Shown here: piece after piece, positions 49,286 through 61,609 of the stretch
How the letters are laid out: every line of letters begins with the position of its first letter
Position numbering within the stretch: position 1 is the first letter of the stretch
Assembly: GCA_036345935.2 (NCBI GenBank)
Contig: JADWOT020000009.1
Coordinates: forward strand, 16,318,181-16,382,180
Length of the DNA: 64,000 bases
Direction: 5' to 3'
DNA from: Taenia hydatigena
Lineage: Eukaryota > Platyhelminthes > Cestoda > Cyclophyllidea > Taeniidae
Notes under the pieces: generated by a model
Database searches by the model: none
Seen by the model: only the letters and a program-made list of their open reading frames with translations
What the model was told of the DNA's origin: nothing
Position numbers and translations under genes: made by a program

Positions 49286-52200
49286 TCGAGAATGTCCTGC
49301 TCCTTATTCATGCTCACTTAATTACCATTAATTTAACACCTCATGATGCATGCCACTTGAATGACAAATGCACGCATTTAACACACTTTTTGTGGTTGAG
49401 TGGAACAGACTGGGAAGGCGTTATCTCCTTTGGGATGGAATGAGTGCTATTATTAATAGCATCAGATCTGGCTTGAGTTTATAATGAACTCCTCTTTTGC
49501 ACAATAGCAATACTTTGTCTGCTCATTAACTAAAAATACTTGCCTAAAATATAATTTTCCTGAATGTGTTAAATAATTAGAATGCAACAAATCGGGACTG
49601 GAAGATGGCACAGTGAAACGTAGGCAGTTTGCTTGATTTCAATAGATCTTTTATTCGGCGAGAGGACCGCACAATGCGGTTTCAAATCAAGCAATTTCGT
49701 ACCTCATTTTCCATCATTTTATGGACTTGTTAAACATGTTGCTTCCTCTGGGAGGCCATGTACCACAATTAAGCAATGGCGCTCTTCTTTCCGAGTTTTC
49801 GGTGTAGAAAAATGCAAATAGAGTTGTAACTAGCCTTGAACAGAGAAGAAAGACCTTCTCCTTCTCAAACTTTTCCAAATATCATCATTCATCTTGACAA
49901 TAGGATTGACAGGCACACGCTTCGGAACATCAGATGGCAAGTACTTATCAATGTTGATAGAGTATAAATCGAACTCAGAGGAGGCTTAGGACACCGCAGC
50001 CCAACTGATTATTCAATGGCTTCGCCTTCAAAATGCACTTTGTACTTTGACTCTGTGCCTGGATATTGAGATTTCCTTTTATGCCACAAAGAGTCGAGAA
50101 GAGGTAGGGGATTTGCTGTTCATGAGAAAAGAGAGACTCGAAAGCTGTGCAGCAAAGGAGGACAATAATTTGCCAAACCATGCCTCCCAATGGTTGCAGA
50201 AGTACACAATGTGCGGGCAGAACTTCTTGTCCATGTAAATTATTGACTCGATTCCAATAGGAAGAACAATGTCATTTGTCACATTGCAACCCAAGGTAGT
50301 GGAGGTGGATCACTTACTTCTCCCTTCCACATTTGTGATTTTATCTCCATGGAAAAAAGAGCGTGTAAGGCATTAAGTCCTACATTTGGACTGTAGGTTG
50401 AATGCTTTTTCGAAGTTGAGACGAAGTGGACAAGAGTTATTTCATCTCCATGAAATTGTGTCACTTTAATTTTCGTGGTATGGTCAGAAGGAGCTGATGA
50501 CACTTAGGTTTTCATAACAAATCACCGTGGTCCATTCGTTGCCCACTTCAGCCCTGGAAAGAATGTGTGGGGGTCTAGCTGGACAGGCGACATCTTGACT
50601 CAAAAGGTTTTTGCAAATTATGTGAGTGAAGGCGACCCGTCATCTCGATTATTCATTTTTTACTATAAAATGTGTCAAGAAATTACGTAGCTAAACCAAG
50701 TGTCTTCATCACCTTCCATTACTCTACCACCGACCACCTGCCAAGGTCGAACTCATCGGTCTAAGGACCAAATTTCTATATTCTACTCAAATTTTTAGGG
50801 TGAGAGAGCATTGTCCCTTTAATGCTTTGGTACTTATCCTCACAGTATCATTTTGATGAAACAGAGTGATGATTTGACACCAGTTGGTATGCGGGATGAG
50901 ATCGGTATTAGCGCAACCTCCCCCTGGAAAATATGATCAAATTACTGGGTCGGGATGTGCTGTTCAAACTAAAATCCATCTCGGAGTTTGAAGACTGCAC
51001 GAACCTAGCAAGAGCCACTTATACTATCATTACAACTAATGCCTCATCTAAATTGAATTTGCGTTTAACTCTACTTTTTCACGAAACATGCATCCTGACA
51101 AGGTAATATTGGCGGGATGCTGAGTAGAATTAAGGGATCAAGTTGGTTGTGCGCCAGATTTTTAATGAACTGTATATCCGACAGCAGACTGGTCAAGTTG
51201 CTGTTCCCGCAAGCGTTAAACCCTATTACAATGTCTGCTTAGCAACTTTCTTCTGCCTACAATAGTTGCTCAAGATTTGTAGCAGCTAAACGCTATTATT
51301 CATTTAGTTTAACTTTTATCCACCAGACCGCAAATGTCACTGGGTGGAAAGAAATAAATTCGGGCAGCAGAGCAGTGCTAAACTGTGCAACTCATGGCTT
51401 ATTTTCGATAATTCTGGAGACTTGTCCGGTGTTCTGAGAGGTCATGCAGCACAACTAGGCGGTCGTACTCCCGTTCTTATGGGACAGCGGTAAAGAAATG
51501 CCTGCACGATTAGAGTTATAATAAGCTGTTAGGAGGATAGGACGTCCACGCAGATGGATGATGTCCCTCTTTAAGTGACCATCAAATTGATCCCAGTCGT
51601 GGCCACAGAATTAGCAGGAAGGCCATCGTGACTGAAGAAATCCCCAACAGTCCAATTCTAGGGGGACAGTAGATGTTGCAGCACACATGCTAGTTTAGTG
51701 ATAACAACTTCCAACTTGCTGTGCATGTTATAACTGTTTTGCAACAAAGCCATCCTTCATTTCTCTGCCTCAGCAATCACATCCCCTTTTCAACCCGCAA
51801 ACAAAATGGAAAAGGACGGCGATTCTATGTATATTGAACGGTGATAAGTAGATGCTGCATAGGATGAAGTGTGGCGAATCAGCTCACCTATACCATCCGA
51901 GTTTCAAACGTTCGCAAATGGAGGACAGGACACCATGCCATTTTGATATGTGGCCTTTTTCCATACTGAAGAGTTACAAATTTGTCTTTGGAGCAGTAAA
52001 CTCAGGAGCTGTTGGAACTAATGCTGCCTCATTGTTTATTCAGCTCTATCCGCAAGTAAATAAGCCAAAGTAGTGTCAATTCCGAGTTGACTTAATAGTG
52101 TTTCTCAGATGCAAATTTACGATGTTTCTGATAACACAACTTGCTTTATGGAATGAGGTATCCTATTTTCCTACATTTTGCTAAATTTAGGGAAAGAAGC

Positions 52201-53732
52201 TTATAATGAAGTGGTTTCCTCCTTCCCCCGACACATAAAACCATCGCATCATTTAGGACAAGTTTGTAGGAGTGCAGACAACTACATAAGATCCTGCGTT
52301 TTCTGCCTTCCTGTCGAGCAGATGGGCAGACACGCATCTGACACACGCCTTACTGAATCACAGATTGGCATTACTCGGCGTACGGAATGCGTCTATATCT
52401 TAACAATTTTGTTCACTCAGATCCTTTATGCATTCTCGTTGTAGTGCTGCACATCTGCCCCCTTAGTCTTGTCACTTATTAAGTTTTGAGTAGTTTTACA
52501 AGGCTAGCTTTCTCTCTGCGTTGATCTCAAATGTCCACACGTAGGAGGCAAGCGGGGATTTCAACGTATTCTTTGCTCAAATTGTCCCTGACACTTCCGG
52601 CACATCTCGCTGCAACGGTTTGCTAAATTGCCTTCAACCTGCAAAGTTGCTGCCCGTTTCGGATCCTTCATCCAGAAAAGTATTATCAGTTTAAGCATGA
52701 GGAGGAATGAGAGGGAAATTTACCAGAAGTAGAACAACAACACTGAGCAATCGACTAACTCTGCATTTACGCACGTTTGATTAGTGGTTATTGAAGTGGT
52801 GCTTGCACAAACGAGGCCTGCTCGATTCCTGCAATCTCTCGCCTCCTTGACCATTTCTTATCGGCAATCGTAGATGGGTGATTGCAAATCGGCAATGCTG
52901 CGTTCCCTTTAGAAACACGTCCCTATGGGATTGGCGAGGGTGAAAATGATGGCAATGGGCAAGGTGCAATGTGGCATGCCGAGATGGAGATGACCGCTGA
53001 TGGATCAGAGCACATGCAATTTATTCGACATAAAATATTATTTGATAAATATAATGCACGGTCTAAGCTACAATTGAGTGGCCTTAAAATGCTTAAGAAT
53101 TCAGATGTAAATGGCTTAAGACATTAACCAAAGGAGAGATAACATTAAACATTCCACCAACCCTTTAATGGCACATGTTTGACTAATGATCGCTGAAACG
53201 ATAATCGCATAATTGGTGCCCGTCTGGGTTTCTCACATAATCTCACCTTCATCACGGCATTGAGAACTACACTTTTACAGAATTGGAAAGTGTGCCATGC
53301 CAAGGTGTAGATGACCGATGATGATGGATAAGTGACATACCGACTACACCCTTCCCTTTACGTGAATTACTACACTGCTCTTTGCCACTTGTGAGCCATT
53401 ACCCAAAATGCAGATGCTATTGCATTGAATCCCACCTACTCACTCTTTCTCCTACTAAATTGAAGCAAGCCACACGTCTGTCGGACAGGAAAGCTGGGCA
53501 GTGAGGTGAAGCTGCCAACACATTCGTTCACTCAACTGCAAGGTAGAGAGCACCTCCCCAGTCTGTCCCATTCAACCACAAACAAATGTGCCAAACTCGT
53601 GCATTTTTTTGATTTGGGGTTATTTGACATGAAATTTTAAATTCATGCTAATTACGCAAGAAGGAATAGGAAGTGGGACATTTTTGGACGAAGATGGATG
53701 ATTGGGAAGGTGGCATTGACTCACGCGAGTGT
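49286..53732. repeat. Ancient repeats, then flank block 3' of J
   Basis: The stretch 49286-49440 is the 3'-flank block. 50270-50530 matches 39020-39320, and 50990-51420 is the GCCTAACA-type unit family. About 51830-52700 shows no clear relatives and no gene. 52780-53690 is arm-like 3'-flank sequence corresponding to about 1980-2494 of the left arm plus its usual neighbours. ORFs (for example 52178-52444 and 52882-53127) carry no recognisable domain. Confidence 0.45.
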
Positions 53733-54305
53733 TCAAGCAAGTACTGCAACCATGCAAGTTAGTAGGGGCTCGGAGATTGCGGAAGATATAACAGATCCGC
53801 TAGTCGTCACGACACTGCCCTCCTCATGGCCTGCGCAGACAAGACATTGTGCTGATCATCTCGTGCAAAGCATGCACAGCAATCACTCGCAAGCTATTTA
53901 ATAATGCGCACTGAGAGGTAAACTCAAGCAAAGCTCTTGTGTAAGAATGGCAATCAACGCCTCTTTTGATAAATCCAGGCAAACAATATAATGCGGTATG
54001 AATTTCAGAGCTTACCAGCGTCCAGTGTTTAAACATTCCATTGAAATCAAAACATTTCCGCCCAACTTCCATTTTTGTCGCAGTCACAGTGCGCATTGAG
54101 TTAAGCATCAGCCTGTCAAGAGTGACTTCGACTTCACTGCTGCGCGCTGAAGTAGACTTTGTGATTTGGGGATTGGAGACCACCACTGCCTTTACGTTGG
54201 TTATCCCATCGACTGCTTTATCTGGGCTTGGCGAAAATCAACTTAGGTGAATGAAATGTGAAGTCACAGGGCCCTAATATAAGTGGTTTAGTAGGAGTTT
54301 TTTGG
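53733..54305 (-). pseudogene. EG95-like antigen pseudogene J
   Basis: Exon 2 (54305-54016, acceptor CCAG, donor GTAAGC) has TAG in place of the first Trp and TGA (54240-54238) in place of the LSW Trp, and a 1-nt loss near its 3' end. In between, the frame reads SPSPDKAVDGITNVKAVVVS and later EVEVTLDRLMLNSMRTVTAT. Exon 3 (53830-53733, 98 nt) is open: HEEGSVVTTSGSVISSAISE, then a tail ending TCMVAVLA. No exon 1 is seen above the intron-1 tail (to about 54420). It is closest to C' and D. Confidence 0.8.
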
Positions 54306-55326
54306 CTGGATTCCTCTAATTTACAAAATGTGGTAAGTGTTAGGAAAAATGACTACTCAGTGGTGCCGACTACACTAGTCTAGACTGTTGCAGTCGGCGA
54401 AAAGAAGGGAATGCATTATCACTGGCATCCTATGGTAGTGAGCTCCCACCACTTTACAACGCCAGAGCATGATGGGTTCGAAATGAGCGCAAACGACCAT
54501 CCACAAAATGCCCTTTATACAAGGTCTCCTCTGCGTTCTTCGAACCATAAAAGAGAAAAAATCGAACAACAGGGGCGACAGACTACTACCCTACCCCACT
54601 TAAATTCATGCGAGATCCCATGTCATCCAGTTGAAGTGACATTAACAAGGCGTTGCTGGACTCAAACCAGGCTGTATTGCTCCAGCTGAAGTGGGTTTGT
54701 GGATGCAGCTCAACACTCTCTCCCTTTCTCTAGCCAGATGGAAGAGAAGCAACACAACATCCCACTAAACACGCAGGTTCATTGCCTACTTGATCTGTTT
54801 GTCCCTTCGCCGAACCATGTCATTATTTGCAAGTGTATGTCTACAGTTGCCGAAGGCCAAAGAAATTCAAGCGAAGTAGGGCGCAATTGAGCTTTTAATC
54901 AATCCCTCGATTGCATAAATCTAACTAGTGATCATTGAAGTGATATTCGCATAGATGGTGCCTACAGAAATCCCCCAATCTCTCCATGGCTTCACCGAAT
55001 CTTGTCAGCATTCCAAATGGCAATATGGTGGTGAGAACCACACTCTCACAGAATCAGCGATGGTGGAAGTGGAAATAATATGCATGAGCAGGGTCAGTGA
55101 ACATATCGTTAACACCCTTTGCACCATAAGAATTGCTAAATTACAACTTGTAAATTGTGCATTATGTAGCAAAGTTTGTTAAAGAGCTCTAGAAAAATAA
55201 GCGCCTAGTATTGAACTAAAAAGGTGCTCTTGTGTAAGAAGGCAGTCGATATACTTTCTGTCAAATGTCAATGAATAGTAGCATTCCATGTGCAATTTTG
55301 CAGCATAATCGCAAGCAATAGCATAC
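54306..55326. repeat. Intron tail of J, then repeats
   Basis: The stretch 54306-54420 is the intron-1 tail shared by C', F, G and J. 54630-54900 is the AGCTCAACA unit. 55185-55326 is intron-2-like sequence downstream of K, resembling 44655-44736. No exon 3 for K was found. Confidence 0.5.
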
Positions 55327-55604
55327 CGATGCTTGGTGTTTGAACACCTTTTCTGTCATTAGTGTTTTATTATGAACTACGGTTGCAGTCATAGTGTATG
55401 AGGAGTTGGCAGTCAGTCCAGCAGGAGTGACTTCTCCTCCGCTAAGTTACGCAAATGTTTACGCTAACACTGCAGACATTGTTAGTTGTCTATCAAGCAC
55501 ATCAGCGAATTCTTTCTTTCTGATTCTATCTTAGACGAATGGATTTGAAATCCACAGGACCCAACGAAAGTGGTTTCGCAGTGGATACTCCGCTGGCATC
55601 AGCA
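55327..55604 (-). pseudogene. EG95-like antigen exon-2 pseudogene K
   Basis: Only the FnIII exon remains. It starts like C (MPAEYPLRNHFRW in one frame) and shifts by a base just after the WGP region. TAG (55528-55526) replaces the LSW Trp codon, and a middle segment is deleted. The donor is GTATGC and the acceptor AG is lost. Later pieces (LTANSSYTMTATVVHNK) keep the family pattern. There is no exon 1, as the sequence switches to unrelated repeat by about 55640, and no exon 3. Confidence 0.72.
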
Positions 55605-57109
55605 TTTCGACAAATCGGAAGTGAGCAAAAAGAGGCCATCTTTATCTGCTCATTTCTTGCAGGCAATCCATCCTCGAGGTTACACCAGTAGCCAAAAGGT
55701 ATGAGGTTCACAAACAATCTCGGCATCGTATTTTCATCCTTCAAAAAAGCCAATCGCTATTACATTATCATATCCTCATCAGGACGGGAAGGCTATTACT
55801 TAGTGGTGGTGTGGAACATCTTGGAGCATTAGGAAAGCATTTAGAATTCGCTAAAACTAGTCGTAATCTACTTGGATGGGAAAAACTTTGCTCTCGGAAT
55901 TCACTCCATTCGGCCAATTGGCATTTGTTTTGCGATAAACAGTGTTTGACCAACTGGGGATGAGTTGTTAGTCCCTACACAACTTAAACGATGAAAGCAA
56001 ACAAAAGAAAGCTGCTAAGCGGACGTTTTAGCGAAGTTTAATTCATGCCCAAACATCGACCAGAGCAGTCTACTTCTTTGCGCCTTTTGAGGAAAGGTAA
56101 AGTGGCCCAGCCAGACAGAGAGCATTAGGAATCAAAAGTTGCTCCAGATTATGTGATTGAAGGCAATCAGTAGTCTTCAAGACTCGCTTTCCACTAAAAA
56201 ATGAGTCCAGAAGTTAATCAGTTGCATCAAATGCCTTCATCACTGTAAACTACTTACCAAGGTCAAACGCATCGGCTTAGGTTTCAAATTTCCATGTTCT
56301 ACTCAAGCTTTCAGAGTAGGAGAATTTTGTTCATTCAGTGTTTTTGATACTTTTGCCCACAGTATCTTTTTTTGGAAAGTGGTGTTTAAATGACACCATT
56401 TGGCATAGTGGAATGATGGAGGTGGTAAAGCACGCTCCTCGAAAATTTCCTTTACTTCGCCGAACTAATTAGTTGGAGGTTTGAGATGTGCTGAAGATTA
56501 TAAAGCGTGACTCAAGTACTGCTGCAGTACGAAATGAAATCTACCGTGGGACTCCAAGGCCACGAAAGCCTAACAGTGGCCGCTTTTCATATTCAGCAAG
56601 ACAAACACAACATCCAACTCGACTTACTTTCGGCTATGCGTTGTAATAAAACAAATTCCTTGCCCATTTAATACTTTAAATACTCACAACGGAATGTGGC
56701 GACTTCAGTGCGCCGGTTTTAGAGAACAAGTTGAGTGTGCGCTGCACTTTTATTCATCGTGTATCTGACAGTGCACTGTTCAGGTTGTTACTTGCACATG
56801 GATTCGACTCTATTTAGACATCAGTCTTAAGAACTTCTTTTACTTACCTGCGCCACAGCGCGCATGCCAATTCAGTTAAATCGTCCTAACGTTGCTACAC
56901 ACCTGCGCAGGATCGGGTGTAGTGAACTAGCCTACTTGCCCCAACTAACAGTTGCACAAGTTCGCAACTGGAGGGCAGGACAGCATGCTAGTGTAAAATG
57001 TGGCCTCCTTTTTAACTGAAAGGTGCAAGTTTATCCATAAGGAAGTAAAGTTAAAACCTATTCCACCCAATAATGCCTCGTTGAAAGAGAAATCCATTGC
57101 ACACATCTG
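55605..57109. repeat. Ancient repeats without antigen exons
   Basis: The stretch 56490-56900 carries the GCCTAACAGTGGCCGC-type unit and its neighbours, as in 39500-39940 and 50960-51420. The remainder shows weak similarity to 38.7-39.3 kb. No gene supported. Confidence 0.45.
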
Positions 57110-58770
57110 TACCGGATGAAACTGCGCAGGTGAGCAGTGATGTGGACGTTCCCAGCGTGCCAAGTCGTAAGACTGATCTAATTTTGTTTCCCTCCCCTAC
57201 TCCTTCCCCTCTTCCTCTGCAGGGTTTGAAGGCTTCCGGCGCGTCGTGTTAATGTCCTTAACAGGGCTAGTCACACTCGGGTTTCAGAAGTGCTCTAAGA
57301 GCTTAAGCGTTTAAACTAGCCTTCCATTGATATAGTCTAGCAGTGCTCACCATTTGTCTGGTTTACATATCACCTTCGTTAAGGTTGAACAGAATAGGCT
57401 CCCAGAAAATGGCGATAAACTGACGCTAATGCACAGTCTCTTTAATGCATTATCAAAAACGATGAAACGTGTGCAGCAAATCTTGTCCACAACTGGCAAA
57501 TGAACTTTATCGGACAAAACCTCTTCCACTCATTCCACGCGATCCGTTGAGGCTGTAGAGTGACCTCAATGGAATTGTCATAGAAGGCCTCCGAGCACGT
57601 AAATACTGCATTGACAACATGGTGTGTATTTAAATGAGGGGCTTTGAAGACCATCAGAACTGCATCCTCTTTAACTTGTGTCCACCAAGTTATGCAATTG
57701 TAATGAAAAGTGTGCGTGTGTGTACATGCCGCATCGTACCTTCCTACCCGTAAAAAAGGACGCATGCGTCTCGCTTTGACCTCCTCCCTTCTTGCATGCG
57801 AGAACACCGTGCACCTACAAGAGAGCACCTAAACATAGCGATGCTCATACTGATAATAAGAGGTTCCAAATAGACGCGTATGGGCCGTTCATTCATTCAG
57901 AAATTGATATCCTACTGCTGCTCTTTTTCAGCCTGCGATTGAGTAGATAATTTGCCTGGGTTTTGATGGCGGTCCATGCTTGAACGCTCGTGTGGATCAA
58001 TGCCAACTTCCCAATCATCCAATATCTAGACCAATAACTTGTGTTTTCAACCGATTCCTTCTTTCTTCCAGGCATCCATGGTGTTGGGAATATGGCAGTC
58101 CCTATTCAATCTTCACTTCTTAACATTGATTCAAATTTCCACGATAAGCAACCATTGAATAACGAATACACAGGCTTGGCGCATTTATTCGTGATGTAGT
58201 GAAGCAGTTTGGCAGGGCGTTCAAGCCTTCGCAGTGAGTTGGAGGAAATTGTTGAGAGTAAAATAGGCGAATGCGTTGACAGACTCATGACAATCACAAG
58301 GAAGGATAGCGCCTCGTTACTAAGCTCACTTCCCACTTATCGTGTGGAACAGGTATGTAAAAATCATTAGTTTAGTGAAGAAGGAAATTAGCAGATGGGA
58401 GCCAACTTTATTGTCCTTATTTTGCCATGAAACACAATTGACGAACGACTAAGCAATTCGCGTGATGGGAAGTGTGTAGATGGTAAGTCCACTTACTCCA
58501 TATCGTTCATCTTCATCTCGGTATGACACGCTCTACATTGCTGTTGGGAATGTTGGTAAAATGGGTGCATAATGTGGAGTGATGTAAGGACTATGGTGGG
58601 CACCATTTATGCAATTATCATTTCAAAGTCACTAGTCGAATGGTGTCAATAAAGGGATGATTGCTTCCCCAATTTCGCCCCTACTCCCTAGAACTTCTTC
58701 GACCTTATGCTATTAATCTTTAAGAGGACTTTTAGGGCACTCATCAGTAGCTCAGTACATATTCTAAATC
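57110..58770 (+). repeat. Second copy of the 13.25-14.86 kb direct repeat
   Basis: Same order throughout, from GCGCAGGTGAGCAGTGATGT to GGGCACTCATCAGTAGCT. The minus-strand ORF 57442-57828 is the counterpart of 13643-14032. About 57960-58080 holds an exon-3 tail trace (TGCTTGAACGCTCGTGTGG), the pyrimidine tract and GCATCCATGGTGTTGGGAAT. Confidence 0.75.
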
Positions 58771-59340
58771 TATGCATAAAGCGCAACATCGAATGCATGG
58801 CAACAACAAAGATATGCAAATGGCGGTTTGTGTGACACTAGATCTCTGTCCCACTACAACATGTCTATCCTCCACTTTGGAAAGTTTTGTTTAAATTTCT
58901 TCATTTATTTGCCTTCTTATGACCTTATCTTCGTTTTCAGGTGGGCCTCACGCAATCCTCTTCAGACGGCTCTGAATGCCACTTTTGGCGCATTGTCTTG
59001 CCAAGTGATTTGGAACGCAGCGTCCAATTCTCAGTCATTACCATTATAACGGTCATTAGCACTGAGCTCGGAGGTGGAGACTTAACCGAAGCTGACACAT
59101 GGCAGAGAGCAAAGCGGTGGAGAGAGACTCTTTGAAAGCCACACCATCATGTCACAGCATTTGTCACGACGTCAATGGAAGGAACACAAGACATTGAGGT
59201 GATCATAACAAATCACAGATTTGTGTGGTTTAATAAAAGAGAGTCAGAGGGCGTTTGCTCCCTTGGGGTGTAATGAACGCATAGGTTGACAGCCTCATAA
59301 TTATCACAAGGTAGACTAACACGTGATTACCAACGTGGCT
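58771..59340. repeat. Inverted copy of the 10.9-kb family
   Basis: About 58950-59220 matches 10900-11280, inverted, and 59230-59340 is flank-type sequence (TTGACAGCCTCATAATTATC). No gene. Confidence 0.55.
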
Positions 59341-59344
59341 ACGC

Positions 59345-60500
59345 AGCTCTCGAGTCACAACTTGCCGTAGTCCACCAACTCCTACTGTCTCCCAGACATC
59401 CGTGGTGTCGGATTCGCCCCACCCACCATTCATTCTTACTTCATTAATATTAATTTAACATCTCAATGACAAATGCACGAATTTGACACGCGTACTTGTG
59501 CTTGAATGGGACATACTTGGATGGCATTCTCTCCATTGTGGTGTGGTTTAATGCAATCGTCTAAAGCGAAGCGCGTGGATATGTTGTCAGCCTCATAATT
59601 ATCAACAAGTTGGCCTAACACCTACTTATTTGCTCCATTATCCAGCTCTTGTGGGCAACAAGCATCTAAGTTCCACACAAATTTTCGTACTTCAAAAATC
59701 TGTAAGGAATGCAAGCAGCTAGAAAGAACAAGGGGAATCAAAATTATTTCCTTTTGCGCAGACCTTTAGATGAGAATAGAATAATGCATAATTATTAGCA
59801 AAAAATGTGCATTACTGCAGGAGTGTCAAGTGCAGTGCGGCATCCACTCTGGTATGCGTATTACTGGATGATATCAAATCCATTTCTAACCTCGTAATAT
59901 AGATGTCTTTTGGTCCCAATTTGCACCATTTATTGTGGTCTTTCAACGCATTTGACTACATTCCAAATTGAGTAGATGACACATCCTAAAGCATCAGCGA
60001 GCGCTATGGTTTGTTGGGATGGGCACAAATTGATAGGCAGTGCGTGTCACGTATTTTTGATAAATGGCAGAACATAAAGAACAGATCAACGTGCAATATT
60101 CAAAGCAATAAAGTGCGTTGATAATGAAGTGACAAACAAGCCTTTTTAATGCAACTANGCCACAACTTGCCTTAGTCCACCACCTCTTTCTAACTCCCCG
60201 ACATCCATGGTGTCGGATTTGCCCCACCCACCGTTCATTCTTGCTTCATTAATATTAATTTAACCCCTCAATGACAAATGCACGAATTTGACACACTTAC
60301 TTGTGCTTGAATGAAGTAGACTGGGAAGGCATTGGCTCCATTGTGGTGAAGTTGGGTGCAAATGTTTAAAGTTAAATGCAAGAACATGTTTTCAGCCTCA
60401 TAATTCTCCACAAGTTGGCCTAACATCCACTTACTTGCCCATTACTTAGCTCTTGTGAGCAACTAGCATCTAATCTCCACACTCTCCAATCCTGCAAAAG
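59345..60500 (+). repeat. Two copies of the 3'-flank block around a one-base gap
   Basis: The segments 59350-59690 and 60160-60500 are copies of each other (CACAACTTGCC, then GTCGGATTxGCCCCACCCACC, then ATTAATATTAATTTAAC). Between them 59786-60157 is an almost exact copy of 61774-62145, with two substitutions seen in 372 bp. The only ambiguous base in the window, N at 60158, sits at the junction. Confidence 0.85.
60158..60158. other. Single N: probable assembly join
   Basis: The N interrupts GCAACTA/GCCACAAC. The sequence to its left continues differently in its twin at 62145 (AAGTAGG), and the sequence to its right resumes a different repeat. Confidence 0.9.
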
Positions 60501-61609
60501 TGTGGCCCACACTACTACAGTAGCATTAGGAAGGCTGGGAAGATGAGACCAAGTTAGGCGATTTCGGGAGGGCTCAGGCAGTCACCATTAATGCAATTAC
60601 CACTATTCAAATCCCTAATCAAAAGTGTGTTATTGATAGATTGGTCGAGTGCTCAATGTTCAATTTGCAACTGGATTTTGGGGCAACCATTAGAAGTTTA
60701 GTTTACGCATTTAATTCCAAAATTATGCTTTCCATCCAATAAAGTGCTGCGGATAAAATGTGCAAATGACGGATCCTATGTCTCTACATCTCTCATCGCA
60801 CCATGTTTATTCACGATTTTGAGAAGGATTTCGCCAATTAATTTTGCATGCATATTTTTATGACTATGTACGTGGGCCTTATTCGAATGCATCTACGAAA
60901 CAAAGATCATCACTGCGACGACATTGCCTGACGGATATAACACCACGTGAGGTTGAGGTATTTGAGTGCTCTTTGTTATAGATGAACTGCCTAAAATGTG
61001 AGCGCGTTAGGAGCAGCGAGAATGCTAAAGCAGCGTAGTCTACACGAGATCCTCCCATCCCTCTACGGATGGCATAATGGAGAAGATTGTTTGACGAGGC
61101 AGGCGAATCGAGCGAAATTGGTCACATCGGGAGCAAGTCCATCAGCTAATTTCATGTTTAACATCTACATAGGAGGTGTAGATTGGGGACACATGGAGAG
61201 GTGACGCTGCCAGTTCATTCATAAAAGGAGTTGTTGAGAATAATGAGAACACTGCTTCTTCGCCACAGTGGTTCATGCAATAACAATGACATTGCCACGA
61301 GAGTCTGTGTCTTTGTGTGCTTCTGTGTGTGCATGTTTGTCTGTGCTGAAAACAGACTTCAGCTTCAAATGCATTTGCACCATAGAGGGGCTCAATCAGG
61401 ACGAAGCCTTAGCACCAATTCCCAAAATGGCATGATTTTACTTGTGATTCGGCACCGCAACTGGGTATTATTGGATCATTGTTTTCTCCTCGTTCTACAC
61501 TGGCTGTCATCTGGGAATTAGTGGTACTTAAATATTGAGAGCAGACGATGAATTAGCAAGACAGGTGTTTCTTGTTGTTGTGGATGTTGTTGCTGATGTT
61601 GTTGATTAA
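60501..61609 (+). repeat. Flank repeats, then inverted copy of 8.8-9.3 kb
   Basis: The stretch 60501-60895 matches 19930-20390. 60896-61560 is, inverted, related to 2640-3120 and 8830-9345, including a degenerate GT tract at about 61300-61345. 61480-61609 resembles the first 130 bases of the left arm. The two ORFs (60998-61204 and 61231-61521) are reverse readings of repeat sequence. Confidence 0.65.

Noticed and set aside
61231..61521. 96-codon ORF with a Cys/Val-rich stretch resembling a membrane segment
   Set aside because: The hydrophobic run is the translation of a degenerate GT microsatellite in an inverted copy of the 8.9-kb region.
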